Shown piece after piece: positions 11,916 to 23,182 of a stretch of DNA of 64,000 nt; positions within the stretch are counted from its first letter, which is position 1; every line of letters starts with the position of its first letter. Under the pieces are notes generated by a model. The model made no database searches. It saw only the letters and a program-made list of their open reading frames with translations, and was not told where the DNA came from. The translations under genes were made by a program, and so were the position numbers. This DNA comes from Tilletiopsis washingtonensis (lineage: Eukaryota > Basidiomycota > Exobasidiomycetes > Entylomatales), in assembly GCF_003144115.1 (NCBI RefSeq), contig NW_020312014.1, positions 284,620-348,619 of the forward strand, written 5' to 3'.

Positions 11916-13703
11916 GGCGGGCTGCTGGTGGATGGTGGTGGTGAGTGCGCAAGGCGCAGCCCGGCGGCCTGGACTGGAGCGCGCCTTTGCCGTGGGACGC
12001 GGCGCGGCGGAGCGGAGAGAGAGCGCGCCGCACGCCGCAAGCCTCCGCTGCCGCCCTCTCTCCCTCCTCGCCTTCGTGCCATGCGGCGCCCTCGGCACCC
12101 GCAGCTGCCGTGCCGCGCCGGGGCGGAGCCTCTCAACTCAAAGAACTCGAGCGGCCTGCTCCGCCGCTCCTCTGCCCGAACACTCGACAGACGTCCACGC
12201 GGCACGCCGACGGTGCAGAGCCTAGGCAGCAAAGTGGCCATTGCCGCGGCAGGCACAGATGGCAGCGGGCGTCGAGAGTGCCGCAGCGCCGAGAGGCGGG
12301 GCCGAGGCAAGCCGAGGGCAGGCGAGCAGCAGGCAGCAAGGTCTCGCACGCACGTCGGCGGCGCAGCGACGACGATGGCTGCATCCGCCGCTCCACACCG
12401 CACCGCACCGCACCGCAGCGGGCCGAGCAGCCGCAGCGGCAGGATCGCTCGGCGCCTCTCGCGCCTATGCAGCATGCAGGGCAGCAAGCGCCACACAGGG
12501 CATCTCGCCGCGTCCCTCGCAGCGGGCAGCCGCAGCGCCACAGGCGTCACGCTCTCCGCCGCCGCCGCAGGTACGCCATCCGCCGCAGGACCCTTGCCTG
12601 CAGTGCAGCCTCCTTCTCATGGCCGGCTGCCGCTGCGAGCTGAGCACGCTTCGAAGCACGACGGCGCTGAGCATGACCTCGGACGGGAAGAAAATGCGGC
12701 GCGAGACCGATGTGGGGCGCTCGGGCCTCGGATCGGCGGCCCGGGGAGCGCTCTGCGCCCGAGATGAGTTCGCCGCAGCAGCGACTTCGCGTCGTGTGCT
12801 ATGGGTCCGACTTCAGTGCAGGACAGATCTGAGAGAGCAGATCTTTGGAGGAAGGGCCAGCCTGAGAATCGGGCGAGTGGCAGCAGCAGAGGAGCCTGCA
12901 GCTTGAAGCGGAAGCCTGAGGCTGGCTGGAGCGGCCCTCAGCCTGGCTGCGGCTCGCTCGTTGAGACTCATGCCGACGCTCGCCGCAGCTTCGACGGCAG
13001 CACCTGAGTGTCATAGGTCTACAGCAGAAGAAGGCAGTGTCCTCTTTATAGAGACGTGTGCGCTCGACAACTAGCGCAAGTCGTGTGCAGGCGCCAGTTT
13101 GGAGCCTCCAGCAGCCGGGCTATGTATGAGACGGAGACCACATCAGGCCTCGCTTTTGCCGCTCTCCCAGCCGACGAGCGGCCGATGCCAGTCGGAAAGC
13201 AGCTAGCTAGCATTGTGCTTGCCTGTCCATTATTTTGAGCCGTTCTCATCCGCCACATGCTCGCTCTACAGCGTTTGAGACGGCGGATGGCAGCGAAGGC
13301 CGTCGCAGCCGCTCAGCGTGCTCGCTCTCACGCTGGCGGCGCGGTCGTGTGCGCCGTGTCGTCCCCGCAAAGCCTTTTGCGGTCGCCGCTGGCAGCGCTG
13401 CAGCGTGATGCGCGGCGTGATGAGACGCCGGCGGGGCGCGCCGCCCGTACGACAGCGGCGCCGTGCCGTCGTCGCCCGCCGCCCGCCGCGCGCCGCTGGC
13501 CGAGAGTCGCGATCTCGCGCGCGCTTGCGCACTGGCCTTCTCATCTCTCCATCCACCGGCCCTCAGGCAGCTCCTCCCTTCTCCGCACTCGCGTGCTCTT
13601 CGCATCCGCATCCGCAGCAGCAGCGCCTCGCACACCCGCCGTCGCGCACCGCTCGTGCACGCACGGCCTCTCCGCAGCCAGGGCGTGCCCCACGCCCGAG
13701 CAG
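11916..13703. other. Divergent intergenic region, PKA / striatin, about 1.8 kb
   Basis: The two genes on either side are transcribed outward, so both promoters and leaders must sit here. The sequence is GC-rich with a few less GC-rich patches (for example around 13040-13060). Open frames on both strands show no domain and no credible splicing. No repeat or RNA gene was seen. Confidence 0.5.
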
Positions 13704-16700
13704 ATGTCTGCCGGCTTCGCGGGCGCCCTCGGCACGTACGGCAGCAACGGCGCTGGCTTCGGCGGCGCCGCGATGAACTCGGGCGCCACCGGCTCGCTCC
13801 TCTCCAACGGCATGCACGCACAGAATATGCAGCAGCAGCAACAGCAGGCGCAGGGCTCGGCCGCGGGCGGCGGCAGCCAGACGTCGGGCGCGCCGGCGGG
13901 CACGAGCGACAACGGCGCGCCGCCGCAGCCCGAGTACACGCTCGCCGGCATCCTGCACTTCCTGCAGAGCGAGTGGCGCCGCTACGAGCGCGACCGCAAC
14001 GAGTGGGAGATTGAGCGCGCCGAGATGAGGGTCAGTGCTGAGTGCTGTGTGCTGCTCGGCAGAATGTGCTCACAGCGGTACCTGCAGGCACGCATTGCGC
14101 TGCTCGAGGGCGAGCGGCGCGGCGTCGAGAACCTCAAGACGGACCTGATGCGACGCGTCAAGATGCTCGAGTATGCGCTGCGCCAGGAGAGGTGAGCCGC
14201 TTGCATAGCTGTTCAGTCTGCAGAGCTGATTCGTCGCCTCAGGAACAAGTACCTCTCTGGTGCGGGTCAGCAGACCGCAGGCGCACCGAGCGCTGGCGCC
14301 ATCACTGGCATTCCGGCGTCCAAGTTTGCGACGCTGCAGGGCCTGGAGCGGGCTACGTCGTCCAGCGGCCGCAGCTCGCCTGCGCGGGCAGAGTCCGAGG
14401 GTGCGTCACGCGGCTTCGCAAGAGCCGGCTGCCGAGGCTGACCTTCTTGTGCAGGTCCCGAGCCGCGAGGTGCATCCACCTTCAACGCTGGCTTTGCCTC
14501 ATCGACGGTCATGGGCCCCGGCGCCACGATGAACGGCTCCAGCTCCCTGTCGCGGCAGCCGACGACCAACTCCAAGGACCCGCGCGCGCGGGCCAAGAGC
14601 CGCGACTACCTGAAGCAGTGCGTCGTCTGGCGACTGGTGCTGCTGCTGAAGCTGACACCTTTGTCACAGGTGCCTGCAGGAGATCTCGTACCTCACCAGC
14701 GCGTCGACGCTGAACCCGCTGCCGGACCGGCCCGCCTCTGGCGCCGCTGGCATGCTGCAGCGTCCGCGCAAGATCTTGCCTGACAACGTGCCGGCGAGCC
14801 AGGCAGCTGCGCCAGAGACCATAAGCGCAGCTGCTCCGCAGGCGCCGGCGCTGCAGCCGACGGGCATTCTGCAGCGGCCGATTGCCAACATCGGTACTGC
14901 GCAGGCCAAGGGCATGCCGCGGGCCAGCGCCTTGACGGCGACTCGGCCGGCGCAGCAGGGCGCCGAGCTGGGCCGCAAGGCGGGCGAGAGCCCGCTGCAC
15001 GAGTCAGAGACCATTGAGGACGAGCAGGCGGCGCCGCAGAGCGCAGCTGGCAGCGACCCGCTGGGCGCCTCGCCCGCTCTCAGCGAAGATGCCGCCTCGC
15101 AGCCCGGCGATGAGGTCACGCCGTACCTGACGGACGACCAGCCCAGCGCGCCTCCGCCGGCGCCCTCTGTCGGCGTGGCGGCTCTGCCATCGGACGACGC
15201 GCCGCACGACGAGGAGCAGGACCAGGTTACTGCCGTCTACCGGGGCCCTGGCGCGCCCGGCAACACGTCCAGCGGCAGCGCGTCCGACTGGGCGAAGCTC
15301 AAGGAGGTCGGCCAGCGGGAACGCGAGAAGCGCGAAGCCCGGCGGGCACGCGAGGACGGCGACGATGCCAGCGCTCCGGACGCTGCCGCTCTGGCCCTGA
15401 CGTCGGAGCGCGTCACGCAGCTGATGAAGGCTAGCGGCAAGCCGCGCTCGGACGAAGATGAGCTCGCCAGCCTCAGCATGGAGCCGGAGGAGGACGCCGC
15501 GGCCTCGTCGCGCGCAGTTGAGGACAACTCGAGCCAAATGTGGAAGGCCAAGCGTGTCCTGCGCAACCACCTCGACGCCGTGCGCGCTATCGCCTTTGAT
15601 GGGCCCGACGCCATCTCCGCCTCGGACGACAACACGATCAAGTTCTGGCGGCTCGACCCCGCGACGCTGGAGCAGCCAGCCGGGCGCTCTGGCGCCGACA
15701 CGGAGCCGATCCTCACATATCGCGGGCACTCTGAGCCCGTGACGTGCGTGGCCGTCTCGTCGGCGAAGCGCCGCATGTACAGCGGCAGCATGGACGCCAG
15801 CGTGCGCGTGTGGCGCCTGCCTGAGCGCACCACGGGCCCGTACCCGCCGTTTGAGGACATGGAGATTGCCACGCTCGCCGGGCACACGCAGGCGGTGTGG
15901 GACATGGCGCTGCTGCCGCTCAGCGACGACACGCACGTGCTCGCCACCGTCTCGGCGGACGGCTCGGTCAAGATTTGGAACACGGACACGCCGGGCCTGC
16001 GCCTCAGCTGGGACTACTACGGCACCGAGGGCTCGGCCGACGCTGACGCCGCGCGCGCCGCTGGCCCGCTGCCTGTGCCGACGTCGGTCAGCATCTGTCA
16101 CTCGAACCTGCGCGCGTGCGCCGTGTCGTACTCGGACTCGGTGGTGAAGCTCTTCGAGATTGAGACGGGCCGCGAGCTGCTCGTGCTGAAGAGCACCGAG
16201 ACGTACGGTGAGGAGCGGTGACGATGTTGCGCGCACAGCACGTGGCTGACCCTACCACAGACGGCACACCGTCGACGCAGATCAACAAGTGCGTCAGCCA
16301 CCCGACGCTGCCGCTGCTTGTCACGGCGCACGAGGACAAGTACATCCGGATGTTCGACCTCGAGTCGGGTGAGTGCTCGAAGGTACACGTGTGCACTGCA
16401 GCAGACTGACACTCTCCAACAGGCGATTGTGTGCTGTCCATGCAGGCGCACCTCGACGCCGTCACGGCGCTCGACATCGATCCGGCCGGCCTGACGCTCG
16501 TGTCGGGCGGGCACGACTGCAGCGTGCGCTTCTGGGACATCATCGGCATCACGGGCGTCAGCAGCGGCGAGACGAAGGCCAGCGCTGGCGAGGGCGGCGA
16601 GGCGGGCGAGACACGGCAGAACGTGGGCGCCGTGTGCGTGCAGGAGATCAGCTCGCACCGCAAGAAGTCGGGCGAGGGCGTGCTGGCCGTGCTCTACCAT

Positions 16701-16760
16701 CCCTCGGCGCCGTACTTTGCCAGTGCGGGCGCCGACGGCATCGTGCGGCTCTACGGCTAG
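13704..16760 (+). CDS. Striatin-family STRIPAK scaffold (WD40)
   Basis: Predicted 911 residues from seven exons: 13704-14030, 14088-14191, 14243-14400, 14455-14617, 14670-16207, 16261-16368 and 16423-16760. Striatin is the B''' regulatory subunit of PP2A and the hub of STR(I)PAK complexes, which in fungi control cell fusion and development. Residues about 70-145 carry the striatin signature: YTLAGILHFLQSEWRRYE, then the coiled coil LLEGERRGVENLKTDLMRRV and MLEYALRQER. A Gln-rich run precedes it. A long variable linker leads to WD40 repeats from about residue 500 to the end (for example DGPDAISASDDNTIKFW, GSMDASVRVWRLP, VSADGSVKIWNTD, SGGHDCSVRFWD). Intron 1 (57 nt) is a multiple of three and stop-free, so its removal is inferred from splice signals and family alignment. 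Confidence 0.93.
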
Positions 16761-17581
16761 GCGTGATGCGACTGCGCCCTCCGCCTCTGCTTCATCAACC
16801 GCTTCGCACCGCCCTTTCGACGAGCACTCCGCCTATACCTCGCCACAGCACCGCCTACGACCTCTTTCATCTCGGCCCGCGTCCCCTCTAGTCCCGGCTT
16901 CGCTTCTTCCACGCCCCTTCCTCGCGCCATCCTGTCCATCTCCCGGACGACTCGGAGGTCCGCCGCGACGACCAGCAGGCCAGCCCGCACTGGCCGCTGT
17001 CGTCCGTGTCGCTGCCTCGCTCTTCCCTTGCCCCTACGTCCCTTGCCCCTCCCTCCCTCGAAAACGATGCACGCACGCCGTGGCTCATGCACGAAACCCC
17101 ACCCCTACCCTCCTCCCGACGCGGTCCTTCTCGGCCGCCAGCACGAAACGAAGCCAAATAGAACAACGAGACTTTGACTGGCGTGCCGGTGTGTCGCTGA
17201 GGCTGATGGCACTGCCGTGCTTGCCCTTGCGAGGCCGCGCGTGTGCGAGCGAGAAGGAGGACAGCGAAGACGGGGGCTGGCGCACGCGTGTCGCTGCGAG
17301 AGCGCGTTAAGTGGCGCGTCTGGCGCGCTGCTCTATCGGGCAGGCCGCGCGCGAGGGCGCCTTGCCCGAATCGGTGCCTCAGGAGGCGTGCCGACGCTGC
17401 GCTGGCGGCCGTGCGCTGCGCCGCCCGCCGCTGCGCCCGAGTGGGCGCTGACAGACAACCAGCGCTCCTGCTTCCCGTCCTCCACCATCCCCACCTGCCT
17501 GCCTGCCTGAGCTGTCCCTCTCTCTCGCTAGTCCTCGTCACGTCACGCGCCTGCCACCTCGCCTCTCTCGCGCCCACAGCG
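16761..17581. other. Intergenic region, striatin to F-box gene
   Basis: This 820-bp stretch follows the striatin stop and precedes the F-box protein on the same strand. It is pyrimidine-rich just before the F-box start (17500-17580), as promoters/leaders in this window often are. I found no gene, repeat or RNA in it. Confidence 0.5.
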
Positions 17582-18922
17582 ATGGCGCGCACCGCTAAGC
17601 GCAAGAAGACGGCGCCCAAGGAGTCCCGCTCCAAGGCCTTCGTCGAAGAGCCCGTCGTAGAGGCCCCGCCGTGCGCCTTTCTGGACCTGTGCGTATCGCT
17701 GCTGTAGCCTCGCGCTGCCACCACCCGCCGTCTCACACCTGCGCAACAGACCCGTCGAGCTCTACGACCGCATCTACGACTCGCTCAGCCTTCCCGCGGC
17801 GCTGCGCCTGGCGCATACCTGCCGCACTTTCAACAGTGCTATCGTGAGTTGGCGCCGCGTCCGTGTGCTGGTCTACGCCATCTCATCTAGCTCCTGTCGC
17901 GACAGGATGGCCGCGTGCTGGAGCGCTGCTGCCTGCGCGACGACCGTTTGAAGAAGACCTACACTCGCAGAACCAACGTCTCCGATCGTCTGGCTGTCTT
18001 GATCAAGCGCGGCCTCGCCTGCTACGAGTGTAGTGCACTCCTCCACGTGCCAGAGGTGGGTCTGTCGTTGGCTACTCAGTATTGGGGCGGGCGCCACCAT
18101 CACAACGCTTCGAAGCGCATGCTCTGCTACGTCTGCACGAACAAGCCGATATATGTGAGACAGCCACGCAGCTCAGCTCATCATGGTCTCCTGACGCTCT
18201 TTCTAGTCGTACCTCTCAGCTAGCCAGGCGCAGAAGAAGTTCGCACTCAACTGGCAAGAGATGCGTGCGCTGCGTCCTTCACACAACACGGTGATGTACA
18301 TGTTCGGATATGTGCGCAACGTGGCCGTGCGTTCCACTAGTACAGGCCAGAGAGCGTGCAAGGGCTGACGAGGGGTCAAAAGGTCTACTGGATCAAAGAT
18401 GTGCAGCGCCTCGCAGATGAGAAGCAAGCCGCGCGCACACGCATCAAGATGCAGAAGGAAGACGCGCTGGCCAAGGCCGCTCAGCAGCGCGCGGCGCTCG
18501 CCTCCGAGAAGCAAGCTGCAAAGGCGCAGAAGGAGGAAGGACAGGCCAAGGCCGTCCAGGAGCGCGCTGCTCGGGCCAGCAAAGCGCAGCAAGCTCGAGT
18601 TCTCACCGCGCAGGCGTCGGCACAGGCAGAGAACGCTTCAGCGCCGGCGTCGATCAGCTCCAGCGAGCGCGCCCAGCTCAACCAGGCGCGCCGCGAGGGC
18701 ATCAACGACATCATGATCACGGTGCGCCAAGAGCAGCTCGTCGAGGCAGTCAAGTCGCTCGGCGCCTCCACCAACGTCGACACCTGGCGCTCTGCCACCG
18801 TCAAGGCGTACCTGGCCGGTCGCTGGCTCGAGCTGGCGCCGCTCGGCATCGAGGACGCCAACGGCGTCGCCGCGCACCTCCTCGCCACGGCCATCACCTC
18901 GACGGCCAGCGGCAGCAGCTAG
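17582..18922 (+). CDS. F-box protein with paired CxxC motifs and coiled coil
   Basis: Predicted 376 residues from five exons: 17582-17688, 17750-17843, 17891-18154, 18207-18290 and 18341-18922. A basic N-terminus (KRKKTAPKESRSK) leads into an F-box at about residues 34-70 (LDLPVELYDRIYDSLSLP, then ALRLAHTCRTFNSAI), the segment that binds Skp1 in SCF ubiquitin ligases. After it come two CxxC pairs, CYEC near residue 111 and CYVC near residue 146, spaced like a zinc ribbon. A long Lys/Ala/Gln/Glu-rich helix covers about residues 200-300. The substrate is unknown. The last intron starts with GTGATG; skipping it brings a stop, and other donors would make introns under 40 nt. F-box call likely; zinc binding is inference. 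Confidence 0.72.
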
Positions 18923-19469
18923 ACTTCGTGTGAGCCTGATTCTCAATGTGCTGCCCTGATTCCGCGCTGACTAGCCTTCGCAGAAAGCACTGTCGCCCTC
19001 CGCGGTGCGGCAAGACTGCTCTTGACGTCTCCGCGTCATCGAGAGTCGCTCTACTGCCCTCGCACGCTTCCAGTCACGCCTCTAACCTCCGCCGTCACCA
19101 TCTTCCCGTTCTCGCATGTGCATACGTCTCTGATCCGACACCACTCATCTCGAGCCTCCGAAGGCGCCACCACACATGTTCCGCAGCTGTACCTCTACTT
19201 CCGTCGTCCGACCTCTCGCCGTCTGGACGATGCAGCCTCACTTTCCGTTCCGCGTGTCAAGTCTCGCGGCCCCAAATGCGATCAGATCGCCATCATGCGG
19301 AGTGTCGCTGCAGTGATTGGGCTTCCGCACCACAGCCGTGCGCCTTGACCTCATCCCTCACCCATCTAGTCTGAAGTCAGCCAGCTCACTTCACAGTGTG
19401 GACAGATGTATGAGTGTATTGATGTGCGGGATGTGTATGAATGTGTGAAGTGCTGCCGTCGCGCGAGCC
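18923..19469. other. Convergent 3' intergenic region
   Basis: The stretch lies between the stops of the F-box gene (plus) and the uniporter gene (minus). It should hold both 3' ends. I recognised no conserved coding frame, repeat or RNA gene in these 547 bp. Confidence 0.45.
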
Positions 19470-21378
19470 CTAGTCGTCCCTCTTCTTCTCCTTGAGCGCC
19501 GCACGCGCGTCCTTCTTCTGCCGCTGCGGGCGCTGCGTGGCGTCGGGCTGGCCGTCGGCGTCCTTGTCCTCGTGCGTGTCGTCGTCGTGGTCGTCGTGAT
19601 CCTCGTCCTCTTCGTCGTCGTCCTGGTGCAGCGAGTGAGCAGTGATAAGGCAGAGGGCGCCACGGCAGGCTGACCTTCTTCTTGCCGTTCTGATCTGCTG
19701 CCTCGCGCTTGCGCACGACGTCCAGCGCCCGCTTCGACTTCTCAGCCGAGGCTGTCTCGCCCTGGTCCCACTCGAGGTCGTACTGCCGAGCAGAGCGTCA
19801 GCGCAATGCAGGCACACGCCAGACGGCAGCGCTCACGTCGCCGGCCACACGCTTGATCTGCTTGCGCAGCTCCTTGGCGTCATCGACTGCAGAAGGGTCA
19901 GCAAAGCTCTAGCAGCGAGCTGCCGCTGTCCACTCACTCAGCTCTTCGTAGCGATTCAGGTTCAGGCCGCGGGTGATGTACAGCGACTGCTGCCGCTTCG
20001 ACGTCGTCTCGTTGAGCACGGCGCGGTACGAGACCTGCAGCAACAGTCAGTGCTGCGTATAGGACATGCTTCCTGCATGCGCACCTCGCGGTTGTGGGTG
20101 AGGAACCAGATGTAGCCGCCCATGAGTGTGCCCAGTCCACTACAGAGGGCGTGTCAGCAAGGGAGGACCGTGCTGGCTCATCGAGACGTACACGAGGTAG
20201 GCTGCGGCGCAGGGGCGAGTCAGCTCCGCAACTCTGCACTCACTCCAGTCCACTCACTGGTCGGCTCCATCGCATCCCAGCCCAGCTCGGTGAAGAACGT
20301 CGCATAGCACACGCCGACCCACCACGCGCCGAGCACGCCGACACCGGCGAGGGCGAAGCGGCGCGTGCCGACGTGCGCGAGCTTGTCGCACTCGGCCTTG
20401 ATGCGGCTCATGCGCTCGATTTCCTCCATCTTGGCATACAGGTTGCCGCGCAGGAAGCGCGTGCGGTCCTCGAAGCTCGGCACGTCGACGAGGATCTCGC
20501 GCTCGCCGACGCGGATCGTGAAGCTGCCCAGCCGGCTGGCGTCGCGCAGATAGTCGCCGAAGCCCGTCGCCGGCGACCAGCGCTTGGGGTCGCGCGGGCG
20601 GGTGTGGAATGTGATCGGCGGCAGGCCGCGGTCGAGCGTGTCGTTGGGCGGCGTGCCGGGCTCGTGCTCGCCGTGCTTGTCTGAGCGGATCGGCCGGGCA
20701 GACGGTCCCTCGGCGCGGATCACTGTGGTGGGTTAGCCAAGCCGGACACGCCTCGTGCGGGCGACTCACAGCTGGAGACGTAGCTCAGCGGCTGCCCGGC
20801 ATGCAGCAGGAACACGACGCTGTGCGCCGGCGCATCGGCATCAAACTCATCCTCGGCACGGTCCGAGCCGCGCTCCTCGACGGCCGAGTCCTGCGAGCGG
20901 CGGTCGTCGCGGCGCGGCTCGGCGCGCTTGGCGACCTGCGAGACGATGTGGCCCTCGTCGACGCGCTGCTCCCAGGGCGTGGTCGCCGAGGTGCTTTTGC
21001 CCTTGTCGGTGCTGCCCGCGTGCTCGGCCTGTGCCGACGCCGAGCTCGACTTGCTCGCCGGCGACTCGGGGTCGCCCGACGGCGGCGCGAGCGGCAGTGT
21101 GAGCTTGAAGAGCGACGCCTTGGTGAAGGCCAGGTAGCTGTGTGTGGGTCAGTGTGTGCACAGAAGTCACCACCATTCAGCACTCACCCGCGGTCGCCGT
21201 CGAGGTGCTTGTGCCGCGTGCCGTCGCCGGAGCGGGCGGGGCGCGAGCTCGAGGGGATGGTGCTGCGCACGCCGCCGGGGCCCGTCACCGTCGAGGCGCA
21301 GCGCCGCCACACCGGCGCCAGGAACGGCAGGCGGCTCGGCGCTGCGCACCGCAGCGAGCTGGACGATGTGACGAGCAT
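19470..21378 (-). CDS. Mitochondrial calcium uniporter pore subunit (MCU)
   Basis: Predicted 498 residues from nine exons: 21378-21188, 21137-20770, 20722-20258, 20201-20192, 20139-20085, 20034-19938, 19886-19837, 19782-19675 and 19622-19470. MCU forms the Ca2+ channel of the inner mitochondrial membrane. The N-terminus is Ser/Arg-rich like a mitochondrial presequence. A coiled coil leads to TM1 (FALAGVGVLGAWWVGVCYAT), the selectivity filter WDAMEP at about residues 335-340 (family rule WDxxEP), then TTYLVG and TM2 (LGTLMGGYIWFL). After that comes HNREVSYRAVLN, a typical family block, and a very acidic tail. Exon 4 is only 10 nt; without it the frame and the TY pair after the filter are lost. 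No EMRE gene is seen here, as expected for fungi. Confidence 0.9.
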
Positions 21379-21606
21379 GCGGGAGATGGCGGTGCTGAGC
21401 CAGGCTCGAGGGTCGCGCGGCGCGTAGGTGGAGGGCCGTGCGGCGCGCGCGCCTGGAGTGGATGAGGCATGCCTTCACCTTCTAAGCCGCCTCTCTCGCC
21501 TGCCCGCACCCCGGAGCGTCTGAAACTCAGCAGGCGCAGGGCCAAGGAGCTGCTGATGCTCCTCAGCTGAAAAAAAAGCACCCTCCCGGCCCCGGACCGG
21601 CAAAAA

Positions 21607-21699
21607 TGACCACAGGCGGGCTCGAACCGCCGGCTTTGGAGTAATACACAGGAACACCTTATATTAGCTCCACACTCTGGCCAACTGAGTTATGCGGCC
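21607..21699 (-). tRNA. tRNA-Ile (anticodon AAT) with a 19-nt intron
   Basis: Read on the minus strand from 21699. Acceptor strands GGCCGCA and TGTGGTC pair over seven positions with two G-T wobbles, and the discriminator is A. The D-arm is ACTC...GAGT. The anticodon stem TGGAG/CTCCA encloses loop CTAATA plus A, giving anticodon AAT (21665-21663). A 19-nt intron (21661-21643) sits one base 3' of the anticodon, the canonical place. The T-arm is GGCGG-TTCGAGC-CCGCC. The A at position 34 is expected to become inosine and read AUU/AUC. Confidence 0.9.
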
Positions 21700-22453
21700 C
21701 TCGGATGGTGTGGGAAGCAGCACATGCACACATAGGCGGTGTGCACGCATGGCAAGACTGCTGCAGCCATGCCTGGCACTGCTGTCAGTGCACGCACAGG
21801 CATGCACATCTGCCGCCTGCAGCAGAGCGTGTGCCTCTCACTGGCAGCATGCCACTGCGCCTGCACAGCTGGGTGCAGCAGCACAGCCCACTCCTATCAC
21901 ACATGCTTGAGGCGCTGCTGCCTGACATCTACATCACTGTGCTGTACATTGGCATTGCATCATGGCAAGAGCTCTCTGCACTTGCGCTGCACTGCAACAT
22001 GGCTGCCAGAGGCAACCAGCTCCCAGGCAGCTGTGAGAGCAGCGGCAGGTCAGTCAGCACCTGCCAGCCATCAAGCAGGCAGTGGCATGCGCTGCCACCA
22101 AGCAGGCGCTGGCATAGGCTGCCGCCAAGCCATCAGTGGTGCAGGCTGCCCTTGAGCAGGCACTAGCGTGCACTGCCACTGAGCAGGGCCTGGCACAGGC
22201 TGCGGCAGGCACAGGCCCAAAGAGTGAGCAGCGCCGCTGCACGCTGACTGTCCTGCAGATCCATCATGTTGTCAGAAGGCTCAGAATACGGTCCAGCAGG
22301 CAAGCGAGAGGGGTGCAGTGAGGGCATCACGCGCGCGCGCCGGCGGAGTTGCGTCACGTGACGCGTCCCGCGGCTGCAGCCTGCCGCCGCGCTCACGATG
22401 AGCCGTCTTCTCGCCGCTGCTCTCCTCTACTCCACATCATCCTCCCGCCCAGC
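21700..22453. other. Intergenic region upstream of the uL14m gene, containing a minisatellite
   Basis: This stretch lies between the tRNA and the mitoribosomal L14 gene. Its first 600 bp are CTGCAG/TGCATG-rich and less GC-biased than the genes. The 27-bp repeat at 22068-22202 lies inside. No convincing gene is seen; short open frames here have repeat-like composition. Confidence 0.5.
22068..22202. repeat. 27-bp minisatellite, five diverged copies
   Basis: Five consecutive units of exactly 27 bp start at 22068, 22095, 22122, 22149 and 22176. Each begins CC and ends CTG, with a shared core near AAGCAGGC / GAGCAGG followed by TGGCA. Copies differ at several positions, so it is old or weakly maintained. 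The unit is a multiple of three, but I see no gene through it. Confidence 0.8.
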
Positions 22454-23103
22454 ATGCTCGGACTCAAGGCGACGATGGCAGTGCGTATGCCGCAGGGCAG
22501 CGAGCGCTCTGCTCGGCGCCGGCCCTTCGCAGCGCAGCCGTGCTGGAGCTCACCTGCCCGCCTGCCCGCAGGTCATCGACAACACCGGCGCCCTGGTGGC
22601 CGAGTGTGTGAATGTGCTGAAGAACCCGACACGGCATGGCCTGGCGCGCGTCGGTGAGTGCAGTGGACAGGGCGGAGGCTAGTGCGATGGGGACGGCGAG
22701 GGTGCGGCTTCTCCAGGCAGAGTGCTGTCGCAGGAGACAGAGCGGAGCAGAGCAAACGCACACCGCCAGTGCTGGCGCGCACCACATGCTGAGGCGACAT
22801 CTTACAGGCGACGAGATCGTCGTCGTCGTGCAAAAGGCACGGCCCATCACCAACGTCGCCGGCCAGTCGTCGGCCGGCGGCAACAAGGTGCGGCGCGGCG
22901 ACGTGCGGCACGCCGTCGTGGTGCGCACCAAGAAGGAGATGACGCGCCCCGACGGGCGCACGGTGCGCTTCGACGACAATGCCTGTGTGCTGCTCAACAA
23001 CAAGCGCGAGCCGGCGGGCACGCGCATCAACGGCGTCGTCGCCGCCGAGCTGCGCCAGGCCGGCTGGAGCAAGATTCTCGCCCTCGCACCAAAGGTCGTC
23101 TAG
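22454..23103 (+). CDS. MRPL38: Mitochondrial large ribosomal subunit protein uL14m
   Basis: Predicted 134 residues from three exons: 22454-22480, 22572-22653 and 22808-23103. Introns are 91 and 154 nt. uL14 sits on the intersubunit face of the large subunit. The bacterial-type L14 pattern is clear: [16 protein letters not shown], then [48 protein letters not shown] and a C-terminal ILALAPKVV. Length matches yeast Mrpl38 (about 138). The exon-1 start gives only nine residues before the first intron (MLGLKATMA), much like yeast, where the protein begins right at the L14 fold. Import would rely on an internal or very short N-terminal signal. Confidence 0.9.
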
Positions 23104-23182
23104 AGCGTACGGGGGATGCGGCCGGTCATGTCACTGTAATCTAGTATCATTCAGAGCAGGCAGGTCTCTAAGATGGCGGCGG

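Noticed and set aside
10864-12225. 453-residue open frame on the plus strand
   Set aside because: It is antisense to the PKA N-terminal exon, a common artefact of Ala/Ser/Gly-rich GC-rich coding sequence.
18056-18079. Possible 24-nt intron in the F-box gene
   Set aside because: It is far shorter than any other intron here and the frame is open without removing it.
21700-22320. Possible coding gene through the 27-bp repeats
   Set aside because: Short frames on both strands translate to biased repeat-like peptides and lack splice or start context.
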